Below, in pieces: positions 9,018-16,553 of a stretch of DNA of 64,000 nt (within the stretch, counting starts at the first letter, position 1; the number at the start of each line of letters is the position of its first letter). A program made the position numbers and the translations under genes. The stretch is from Deltaproteobacteria bacterium (lineage in GTDB: Bacteria > Lernaellota > Lernaellaia > JACKCT01): the NCBI GenBank assembly GCA_020633895.1, contig JACKCT010000005.1, positions 124,001 through 188,000 of the forward strand, given 5' to 3'. Under the pieces are notes generated by a model, which searched no databases, had not been told where the DNA came from, and saw only the letters and a list, made by a program, of their open reading frames with translations.

Positions 9018-9320
9018 TCAGAGCCCCGAACGGTAGTGAGGGGTCAAACTCGAATGTTGATCGCACCGATCCCGTCGAATCAGAGCCCCGACCTGTAGGG
9101 AGGGGTCTAATCCAACCTGGCACGTCACGATCGTTGTTTGGCGCATCGTACGCGGCGTACCAGGACGAACCAAACCGCTTACTACCCGCCTTCGCCAAGG
9201 CTATGGCGAGGCAAGCCGTGCGCGGCTCTGACGGGCCCGCACATCGGCACGTTGACCTCGGGGACGAATCAACCCGCTCCCTGACGGTCGCGGCTCTAAC
9301 GGGTCGGGTGCGGCGCTGAA
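9018..9320. repeat. Intergenic repeat cluster with a nested hairpin insertion
   Basis: This cluster contains a leading module (CAGAGCCCCGAACGGTAGTG, 9018 onward) and a 121-bp-type element from 9080 that begins CAGAGCCCCGACCTGTAGGG. The element's right end, TTACTAC...CGTGCGCGGCTCTGA, is split by about 31 bases of a small hairpin (GCCTTCGCC aaggcta TGGCGAGGC). A trailing palindromic end module, CCGCTCCCTGACGGTCGCGG, follows. No open frame here is credible. It fills the whole gap to the next gene. Confidence 0.8.
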
Positions 9321-9346
9321 ACGAACGAAGCCGACGACCCGCGCCC

Positions 9347-10945
9347 CTATCGAAAATCCAGCGTTCCCAAGAACGTGCCCGTGACGATGTTGTCGTGGGG
9401 GCCGACCTGCGTTCCGGCGTAGTAGGAGTTGTATTTGATGTCGGGACCGAGCAGGTGGTGGAAGGCGCTCGCGCCGGTTTCCCAGTCGATCGCTTCCAGC
9501 GTCCATTCGGCGTCGCGCTGGCCGATGCAGTAGAACAACCCGGATCCCTCGCTCATCGTGGGGATGGCGTTGGGGCAGGAGATGTCGGCGTTGACCCAGG
9601 CCTGTTCGAGGGTCCGCGTTGTCGGATTCCACGAGAATTTTTCGACACCGTACGGCGCCCAAAGCGGGAAGTTGGACACCAGCGCGGCGAAGTAGCTGGG
9701 CAGGGCGAAGCGTCCGTAGTAGTTGGACACGACGACCGCGTCGTAGCCGCGCACCAGAACCGATTGCTCGGAACTGGAAATCTCCGCTTCCGGATCGCCG
9801 AAGGTGATCGGCACCTCGGCGGCGATGCGCCGGTCCTTGCCCGGAGCGATGGGCTCCCAGTCCTCGGGGATTTCGTCGCGCCAGAACAGGACGAGGTGCA
9901 TCAGGATCTGTCCGTCGGTGATGACGACGAACTTGTCTTGATCGCCGATGCCCATCAGCGACGGCGTCGAGCCCGATCCCACGCCCAGGCGTCCCGGCGG
10001 GCGATCCTCCGGTCCCGTTTCATAGGCCGCCGACCACGCCCCCGCCGCCGTGTCCTGGGTCAGTTCTTCCCCGGTCCACTGCACCCGATGCATGAACTTG
10101 CTCGTGACCACGTACACACCGCCGTTCTCGTCCACCGCGATTGAGTTGGACATCTCCTCGTCCTCGTCCGAAAGCTGGAAGACCTGCTCGTCGGAAAAAT
10201 CGCGGGACACGACGCCGATGCGCCCCCGGTCCGTGGCGTAGACCAGGAAGCCGTCGTAGGTCATGTTCAGGCCGATGATCGACTCCTCGTCCGAGTCGCC
10301 GGGCAACGTGTAGATCCCGGCGAGCACGATCTTGCGGTACGGGTTGCCGGCCGGGTTGTTGCGATAGGCATAGAGCCGATTGTTGCGAGGCACGAAAAAG
10401 AAGCCGTCCGCGTCGGCCAGGGTGTAGGCGCCGCCGATGGGATTGCTCACGCCCTTGGGCTTGCGGATGACCGACAGCTCGACCATCGGCTGCTCGGAGG
10501 CGTCGATCAGATAGACCTCGTTGAGTGTCGAACCCCACAAGGGCGCGTCGCCGGATTCGTCCTGCAGGCCGGTCGTCATGGTGATGGACGCGGGCGTGCC
10601 GGTCAGGAAGCTCGCGTGGAGGCCGTCGTCGGACGTCGGACCCGGGTAGGGCGACGAGCCCTGGCAATAGGGGTTGCGGTGGGACATGGGCCAGATGTCG
10701 CCGGCGAGATACGGGTTGGTCGGCGGGTCGTTGGAAAAATCGACGCCGTCGATCGTCGTGTCGTCGTCGTCTTCGTCGCAGACGGCGCCTCGGCATTCGG
10801 TGTCGTCGTCCGTGTCGTCATCGTCGTCGCCGATGTCGTCGTCGGCCGAGGTGTCGTCGTCATCGTCGTCGCCGCAGGCGACCGCAAGCGACGTCGCCGC
10901 GATCAACGCCAAAACCAGCACCCACCACCCAAATCGGCGACGCAT
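9347..10945 (-). CDS. Asp-rich lipoprotein with propeller-like body, function unknown
   Basis: A 532-residue surface lipoprotein. The signal peptide ends in lipobox LAVAC (C24), and the mature protein opens with a tract of about 25 mostly Asp residues, a spacer style shared by many genes here. The body has repeated strand-rich blocks, including GGAYTLADADGFFFVPRNNRLYAY, MTYDGFLVYATDRGRIGVVS and SIAVDENGGVYVVTSKFMHRV. These look like the PQQ/WD-type blades of a beta-propeller. GGAGGA upstream of ATG 10945 supports the start. No catalytic motif is visible, so a binding or scaffolding role at the cell surface is the best guess. It is transcribed alone, toward a repeat cluster. Confidence 0.75.
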   Translation of the reverse strand: MRRRFGWWVLVLALIAATSLAVACGDDDDDDTSADDDIGDDDDDTDDDTECRGAVCDEDDDDTTIDGVDFSNDPPTNPYLAGDIWPMSHRNPYCQGSSPYPGPTSDDGLHASFLTGTPASITMTTGLQDESGDAPLWGSTLNEVYLIDASEQPMVELSVIRKPKGVSNPIGGAYTLADADGFFFVPRNNRLYAYRNNPAGNPYRKIVLAGIYTLPGDSDEESIIGLNMTYDGFLVYATDRGRIGVVSRDFSDEQVFQLSDEDEEMSNSIAVDENGGVYVVTSKFMHRVQWTGEELTQDTAAGAWSAAYETGPEDRPPGRLGVGSGSTPSLMGIGDQDKFVVITDGQILMHLVLFWRDEIPEDWEPIAPGKDRRIAAEVPITFGDPEAEISSSEQSVLVRGYDAVVVSNYYGRFALPSYFAALVSNFPLWAPYGVEKFSWNPTTRTLEQAWVNADISCPNAIPTMSEGSGLFYCIGQRDAEWTLEAIDWETGASAFHHLLGPDIKYNSYYAGTQVGPHDNIVTGTFLGTLDFR

Positions 10946-11035
10946 CGGTGTCCTCCGAAATCTTGATTGCGATGCGTTGATGCTAGGCGAGGGCGCGGGG
11001 ATTGTTCAAGGGTTTCGGGCGGATCGGATGGGGCG

Positions 11036-11866
11036 TCAGAATCCGGAACGGGTGGTGGTGAAAATGAACGTCCGCTCGCCCTGGGCGTGCTTGGTGGTGA
11101 AGGTGAAGCCCTCGGTGTTCGCGGCGCCGAAGATGAAAGTCACGTTCGGGTCGTCGTCCAGGGCTTCGTCTTCCATCATGAGGACGCCCAGCCCGGCGGC
11201 GTAGGGCACGCGGATGTTCTCGCGCACCGGTTCTTCGGAATCGGGCGTCGGGGCGGCCCCGGCGACGGAAGGGCCGGTCGGGGAAGGCGGTGCGTCGGTC
11301 CCATTCGTCGCGGCCGGATCGAATTCCAGATTTCCGCGCAGGACGCCGGGAATCTCGCGGCTGCGTTCCTCGGCCAGAAGGCGCGCCGCCAAGTCGGCCG
11401 AATCGTCACCCGGTTTGGTCCCGGAATCCTTGAGCGCCGCGCCGAATTCCGTCGCTTTCATGGTGTGATAAGTCGCCATCTCGGAGCGATACATGCTCTC
11501 CACATCCCGTTCGTGCTTGGCGAGGATCGCCGCGCGGGCCCGGCTGCCGGTGTTGACGGCGATGACGTCAAAGTGACTTTCCGAAACGATCGACGGCCCG
11601 TCGCCGGTGATCTCCTCGAAGCCGGGCGCGAGCAGATCGTCCAGGTCGCGAGGCGACAGGGCGCCGTCGGCGGCTTTTTGCAGAACGCGCACCGCCTCGG
11701 GATTTTGCTCGAAATGCTGCTGGGCCTTGGCGACCGTTTCTCGAACGTGACGCTTGGCCGCGCGAGAAATCAGATGCACGCCCAACAGAATCAGGTTCGC
11801 CACGATCACCACCGCGACCGCGACACTCAGGGCGATCTGATATTTTTCCTTGCGCGAGCGTGCCAT
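11036..11866 (-). CDS. Membrane-anchored protein, paralogue B (unknown domain)
   Basis: A 276-residue protein with one N-terminal membrane helix (ALSVAVAVVIVANLILLGVHLI) and a short basic cytoplasmic tail, so most of it is probably periplasmic. A Glu/Lys/Ala-rich helical middle (about 35-150) and a Pro/Thr-rich linker lead to a C-terminal domain with NVTFIFGAANTEGFTFTTKH and FIFTTT. That domain is shared with the gene just upstream in transcription order (EVTFVFGGATSNAFTFTVRH). The genes are four bases apart (TAA-CCCC-ATG), so they form an operon. No family was recognised. The pair may act as partners or arise from a local duplication. Confidence 0.65.
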   Translation of the reverse strand: MARSRKEKYQIALSVAVAVVIVANLILLGVHLISRAAKRHVRETVAKAQQHFEQNPEAVRVLQKAADGALSPRDLDDLLAPGFEEITGDGPSIVSESHFDVIAVNTGSRARAAILAKHERDVESMYRSEMATYHTMKATEFGAALKDSGTKPGDDSADLAARLLAEERSREIPGVLRGNLEFDPAATNGTDAPPSPTGPSVAGAAPTPDSEEPVRENIRVPYAAGLGVLMMEDEALDDDPNVTFIFGAANTEGFTFTTKHAQGERTFIFTTTRSGF

Positions 11867-11870
11867 GGGG

Positions 11871-12629
11871 TTATTTGAGGCGCCCGCCCTGATTGAAGAC
11901 GTATTCCTCGTCTCCCTTGGCGTGACGCACCGTGAAGGTGAAGGCGTTGGACGTGGCGCCGCCGAAGACGAACGTCACTTCCGGATCAGCCGTCAGTTCC
12001 GGGTCGACCTCGGTCAATTCTTCCAGATAGGAGGCGAAGTTGACGACTTCTTCCGTGCGCTTCATCGGCGCGGGAGCAGGGGGAGCACTCTCGCGCTGAA
12101 GGCGAAGGGCCTCGACCTGGGTCAAGGGCCGGGGCTGGGGCGCGGGCCCGCTCTTCGTCTCGGGGCCGCCGCGCAGGACCCCTTCGCCCAGATCCCGGTT
12201 GCGTTCCTGCTCTATCCTTCGCTGGGCGAGCAACTGCGTGTCGTATTCCTGCTTGATGGTCGCCAAGTCCTTCATCTCCGGCTCCCCGGAGCCGGTGCTC
12301 GCGGAGGCGATGGACGTCGCCCGCATGCGGTCGTTGAATCGCTTATCGCGAACGGCGGCGCGCCGTTGGAATTGCACGCGCAAGGTCCGCTCCCCGACCG
12401 CCAGGGCGGTTCGATTGGCCTGGGCCATCTCGGCGGCACGGGCTTCGCGAACGGCGTATTCGGTCTTGGAGTCGCTCACGCCGTCCAGCACTTCCCGGTT
12501 GGTGTCCTTCATGGCGTTGCGATTCAAATGTTCGATCAGTTCCGAATCGCGGCTTTCGTACGGCCAGGCCAGCAGGATACCGCCCACCGCCGCCGAGATG
12601 ATCAACAAGGCCCAACGCGCGCCTCTCAC
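11871..12629 (-). CDS. Membrane-anchored protein, paralogue A (unknown domain)
   Basis: The first gene of the two-gene unit. The likely start is GTG 12629, with AAAGGAG six bases upstream. The longer open frame to 12767 adds residues with no natural character. The protein of about 252 residues begins with a membrane helix (WALLIISAAVGGILLAW) and continues as a charged, probably coiled, helical region rich in Arg, Glu and Ala. It ends in the strand-rich block EVTFVFGGATSNAFTFTVRH shared with its neighbour. A single-pass periplasmic protein is likely. Divergent transcription from the efflux operon suggests a shared control region, but no functional tie is proven. Confidence 0.65.
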   Translation of the reverse strand: MRGARWALLIISAAVGGILLAWPYESRDSELIEHLNRNAMKDTNREVLDGVSDSKTEYAVREARAAEMAQANRTALAVGERTLRVQFQRRAAVRDKRFNDRMRATSIASASTGSGEPEMKDLATIKQEYDTQLLAQRRIEQERNRDLGEGVLRGGPETKSGPAPQPRPLTQVEALRLQRESAPPAPAPMKRTEEVVNFASYLEELTEVDPELTADPEVTFVFGGATSNAFTFTVRHAKGDEEYVFNQGGRLK

Positions 12630-12865
12630 GGGTGACTCCTTTACGCCGGGTTGGCCCCGGACGTCGTGCGTCTCGATCGGGTCGAATTTAGCAGAAAAAC
12701 CCGCCCTGTCGTCGATCTTTCCCACCAAGTGGGACGTTCGCCTTCCGGTCTTGGCATCCGACGGCATTTATGTCAGCGTTGGGGTCTGACCCTGACTTCA
12801 TGAAAAAGTCGAAAACTGGACGTGTGGGCCATCGGCTTGTCCACGACCCGGAAAGATCGTCGCTC

Positions 12866-15337
12866 GTGAAGAAATCAGCAATTTTCCGTGTGATGGTATT
12901 GCTCGTCTTCCTCGTGGCGTTGTCGGGCGACCCCGGCGCACTTCGGGCCCAGGACAAACCCTTGCTCCGCGTGGGGACGCTCGTCGACGGCCCCGGCCCC
13001 GGGGTGGAAGAATTTCGCGGCGAGTTCGAGCGGGAGATCGAAGTCCTGCTCTCGGGCGAATACCAGGTCGTCTTTCCCGAGGACGCCCGGCTCGACGGCG
13101 ATTGGACCCTGGCCAAGGCGCGGGAGAACGTCGAGCGGCTTCTCGACGCGCCGAACGTGGACGCGGTGGTGGCGGTCGGCGTCCTGTCGAGTTTCGCCGC
13201 CGCGACGCACGGCTCCTACTCCAAACCGGTCATCGCGCCCCATGTGCTGGACGCCCCGCTCCAAGGCATCCCCCTGTCCGGCGACACCAGCGGCGTGAAA
13301 AACCTGAACTACCTCTACGCCCCCGCCTACGTGGAACAGAACCTGCGCCGCTTCAAGGAGATCATCCCCTATCGCAAGGTCGCGTTTCTGATGCCCCGAT
13401 TCCTGATCGACGAATACGGCGCCATCGAAACGCGGGTGCGGGAGGACGCGGCCAAGGCCGGAGCGGACGTGCAGCTCGTGCCGGTGGGCAACTCGCCGGA
13501 AGAGGCCCTCGTCTCGATCGCCTCGGATGTGGACGCGGTCTATGTGGCGCCGATGATCCACATGCCGCCGACGGATTACGACAAGCTCATCCAAGGGCTG
13601 ATCGCCAGGAAACTGCCGAGCTTTGCCTTTTTCGGCGAGACGGACGTGCGTCGGGGCGTGTTGGCGGGGACGTTGCCCGCGACGCACCAAACGCGCATCA
13701 CCCGCCGCGTGGCGCTCAATCTCCAGCGCATCCTCCTGGGCGAGGACGCGGGGACGTTGAGCGTGTCCGTGCCCGCCGAGGAAAAGCTCTACCTCAACAT
13801 GGCCACGGCCCAGCGCATCGGCTTGGCGCCGCCGTTGGATGTGGTCGCCTCGGCGATCATTGTGCAGGAAGCGGGGACGTCCGAAACCAAACGCCTGACG
13901 CTCAAGCAGGCGGTGGCGACGGCGCTGGAATCCAACCTGGACCTGGCCGCCCAACGCCAATCGACGCAGTCCGGCCGCTACGACGTCAACCAGGCGTGGG
14001 CGAATGTTCTGCCGTCCGCGGAGGTGAACGCCACCGGACGCATCATCGACGAAGACCGGGCCGAAGCCTCGAACGGGAACGCCGCCGAGCAGGAACTGCG
14101 TGTCGGCGCCGAGGCGACGCAGGTGCTGGTGTCCGAGGAGGCGTGGGCCAACATCTCGGTGCAAAAGAAGCTGCAACGCGGCCGGGAGGACGAAGAGGAG
14201 TCCACGCGCCTGGACACGGTGCAGGAGACGGTGGACGCGTACCTGAATCTGCTGCGTGCCCGGACCTTGGAGCGCATCGAAAAGGACAACCTGCAAACGA
14301 CGCGCAAGCATCTGGAACTGGCCCAGTTGCGCGAACGGCTCGGCGTTTCCAGTTCGTCCGAGGTCTATCGCTGGGAGATCGAGATCGCCAACGCGAAGCA
14401 GTCGGTGCTCTCCGCGGTCGCCCTGCGTCGTAACGCCGAGCGCCAGGTCAACCGCCTGCTGGACCGGCCGCTGGACGAGCCGATCGTCACCGAGGATCTG
14501 GGTCTGGACAGCCCCCAGTTCTTTCTATCCGACGAGCGCATCGCCCAACTGCTGCGAAACTCGCGAGACATCGAAATCTTCACCGAATTCGCCGTGCGCG
14601 ACGGCTTGGACAACAGTCCGGAGATGCGTAGGATCGACGAGGCCGAGGCGGCGCAAAAGCGGCTGCTGACCTCCAAGCGTCTGCAATACGTGGCGCCGAC
14701 CCTGGCGTTGCAGGCCCAGGTGGAGCAGATCGTCGACCGGGCCGGCGCCGGGGACGAGTATCCGCAAGTCGACGACACCGTCACCATCGACACCCCCGCC
14801 GGATCCCAGACCATCGACAATCCGGTGGCGGGAATCTTCGGCGACAACCCGGACGACACGGAATGGTCGGTGGGCCTGCAGGCGTCGTTGCCGATTCTGG
14901 AAGGCGGCCGCCGCTACGCCGAGCACAAGCAGACGGCGGCGGATCTGGAACGGGTGCGTCTGGAGCGTCGATCCGTGCGGGCGAAGCTCGAGCAGCGCAT
15001 CCGCTCGGCGTTGTCGAACATCGAATCGTCCCACCCGTCGGTGGAACTGGCCAAACAGGCCGCCGAGGCGGCGCGCAAAAACCTGGAACTGGTTTCCGAC
15101 GCCTATCGGCGCGGCGTGGTCTCGATCATCGACCTGATCGACGCCCAGAACGCGGCCCTGGTGGCCAACGAAGGCGCGGTCAACGCCGAATACGACTGCC
15201 TGGTGGACTACATGGAGTATCAGCGGTCGGTGGGCCGTTTCGATATCCTGATGGACGACGAGGAAAAGGGCGCATGGATCGGCCGTCTGTTGGCCTTCTT
15301 CGAGGAATATGACGCCGTTCCCGCCGAGTCCCGGTGA
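12866..15337 (+). CDS. Fusion of ABC-type substrate-binding domain and TolC-like outer-membrane efflux channel
   Basis: The first gene of a tripartite efflux operon. The GTG at 12866 is preferred: it yields a clean signal peptide (FRVMVLLVFLVALSG ... LRAQD) and has GGAAAG upstream. Frames to ATG 12770 or 12800 add unnatural residues. Mature residues of about 1-340 resemble the ABC_sub_bind family of type-1 periplasmic binding proteins (VDAVVAVGVLSSFAAATH, YRKVAFLMPRFLIDEYGA, FAFFGETDVRRGVLAG). From about residue 350 (RLTLKQAVATALESNLDLAAQ) it is a TolC/OEP channel with two coiled-coil repeats, ending near NAEYDCLVDYMEYQRSVGRF. About 820 residues is roughly twice a normal TolC. The fused domain may capture substrate near the channel (inference). 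Confidence 0.85.
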   Translation: MKKSAIFRVMVLLVFLVALSGDPGALRAQDKPLLRVGTLVDGPGPGVEEFRGEFEREIEVLLSGEYQVVFPEDARLDGDWTLAKARENVERLLDAPNVDAVVAVGVLSSFAAATHGSYSKPVIAPHVLDAPLQGIPLSGDTSGVKNLNYLYAPAYVEQNLRRFKEIIPYRKVAFLMPRFLIDEYGAIETRVREDAAKAGADVQLVPVGNSPEEALVSIASDVDAVYVAPMIHMPPTDYDKLIQGLIARKLPSFAFFGETDVRRGVLAGTLPATHQTRITRRVALNLQRILLGEDAGTLSVSVPAEEKLYLNMATAQRIGLAPPLDVVASAIIVQEAGTSETKRLTLKQAVATALESNLDLAAQRQSTQSGRYDVNQAWANVLPSAEVNATGRIIDEDRAEASNGNAAEQELRVGAEATQVLVSEEAWANISVQKKLQRGREDEEESTRLDTVQETVDAYLNLLRARTLERIEKDNLQTTRKHLELAQLRERLGVSSSSEVYRWEIEIANAKQSVLSAVALRRNAERQVNRLLDRPLDEPIVTEDLGLDSPQFFLSDERIAQLLRNSRDIEIFTEFAVRDGLDNSPEMRRIDEAEAAQKRLLTSKRLQYVAPTLALQAQVEQIVDRAGAGDEYPQVDDTVTIDTPAGSQTIDNPVAGIFGDNPDDTEWSVGLQASLPILEGGRRYAEHKQTAADLERVRLERRSVRAKLEQRIRSALSNIESSHPSVELAKQAAEAARKNLELVSDAYRRGVVSIIDLIDAQNAALVANEGAVNAEYDCLVDYMEYQRSVGRFDILMDDEEKGAWIGRLLAFFEEYDAVPAESR

Positions 15338-15398
15338 CGATGTTGGCGACGCGTCCGGCCTCCTCGGAGACCCGACCGTCTGGGAAAGGACGACGCCT

Positions 15399-16544
15399 TT
15401 GATCGACAGCAAAATCACGCCCGCCGCCCCGCGCGGCCGTCGCAGCTTCCTCCGGTCCGTCGTGCCGACGGCAGTTGTCGTTTTTCTGCTCATCGTCGCC
15501 GGATGCGAAAAGCCGCCGGTGGAAGAAGCGCCGGTTATCCGTCCCGTGCGCACCGTGCAGGTCTTTTCCACCGGAGGCAGTCGCGTGCGCACTTTCGCCG
15601 GGACCACCCGGGCGGGCCTGGAGTCCCAACTGAGCTTCAAGGTCAGCGGCACCCTGCATAAGGTCGCCGTGAAGGTGGGCGACGCCGTCGAGGCCGGGGC
15701 CATGATCGCCCGGATGGACGCCACCGATTACGAGGTGCAGGCCCAGAGCACCGCCGCCCAACTCGCCCAGGCCAAGGCCTCCGCCCGCAGCGCCAACGCC
15801 GACTACGAACGCATTCGCGGCCTGTACGAAAACAACAACGCCTCCCTGTCCGAGTTGGACCGGGCCCGCGCCAATTCCGAATCGGCCACCGCCCAGGTCC
15901 GCGCCTTGGCCAAGCAATTGGAAGCCGCGCGCCTGCAGATCACCTACACCCAGCTCAAGGCGCCGGTGGACGGCAAGATCTCCGCCGTCAATGTGCAGGA
16001 AAACGAGAACGTCTCGGCCGGGCAGCCGATCGCGGTGCTCAGTTCCGGATCCCAACCGGAGGTGGAGGTCTCCGTTCCCGAAGTCTTCATCGCCCAGTTT
16101 CATCCGGGCATGTCCGTGAAGGTCACGGTCGCCGCCCTGCCGGGACAGGAGCTGGACGCGACCGTCACCGAGGTGGGCGTGGCTCCGGCGGCCGGCAGCG
16201 CGACGTTTCCGGTCACGGTTCGTCTGACGCGGCGCGAGGACGGCATCCGACCGGGCATGGCCGCCGAGGTCGCGGCGAAGTTCGTCTCCACCGACAAGCG
16301 GGACCGGTTCCTGGTGCCCCTCTCCTCGGTGGGCGAGGACGACGCCGGGCGCTACGCCTACGTCGCCGAGGCGCAAAAGGACGACCCGAATCTTGCGACG
16401 ATTAAACGACACCAGGTGGAGGTCGGGGAACTGACGCAGGAAGGGCTGGAGGTGTTTTCCGGCCTGGAGGACGGCGACCTGGTGGTCACGGCCGGGCTCT
16501 CCCACCTGACCGACGGCATGACCGCCAAATTGCAGACCCGGTAA
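15399..16544 (+). CDS. RND efflux periplasmic adaptor (membrane fusion protein), lipoprotein
   Basis: The adaptor subunit linking the inner-membrane RND pump to the TolC-like channel. It has a lipobox IVAGC (C36 when read from TTG 15399). The barrel-sandwich/biotinyl-lipoyl halves (LSFKVSGTLHKVAVKVGDAV and LKAPVDGKISAVNVQENENV) flank an alpha-helical hairpin, and a beta-barrel and membrane-proximal domain follow. Such adaptors are usually 350-400 residues. The TTG at 15399 has GGAAAGGA eight bases upstream. An ATG at 15309, overlapping the previous gene, is possible but has poorer spacing and a long N-terminal tail. The RND pump starts ten bases after the stop. Confidence 0.9.
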   Translation: MIDSKITPAAPRGRRSFLRSVVPTAVVVFLLIVAGCEKPPVEEAPVIRPVRTVQVFSTGGSRVRTFAGTTRAGLESQLSFKVSGTLHKVAVKVGDAVEAGAMIARMDATDYEVQAQSTAAQLAQAKASARSANADYERIRGLYENNNASLSELDRARANSESATAQVRALAKQLEAARLQITYTQLKAPVDGKISAVNVQENENVSAGQPIAVLSSGSQPEVEVSVPEVFIAQFHPGMSVKVTVAALPGQELDATVTEVGVAPAAGSATFPVTVRLTRREDGIRPGMAAEVAAKFVSTDKRDRFLVPLSSVGEDDAGRYAYVAEAQKDDPNLATIKRHQVEVGELTQEGLEVFSGLEDGDLVVTAGLSHLTDGMTAKLQTR

Positions 16545-16553
16545 GGCGCCGCG

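Noticed and set aside
9080-9319. Small open frames in repeat clusters with translations such as PAFAKA or SEPRP-type strings
   Set aside because: They arise from the repeat DNA itself, recur in many gaps in different frames, and lack ribosome-binding sites.
12770-12865. An ATG start for the TolC-fusion gene at 12770
   Set aside because: It would place about 32 charged residues before the signal peptide and has no ribosome-binding site; GTG 12866 gives a normal signal peptide.
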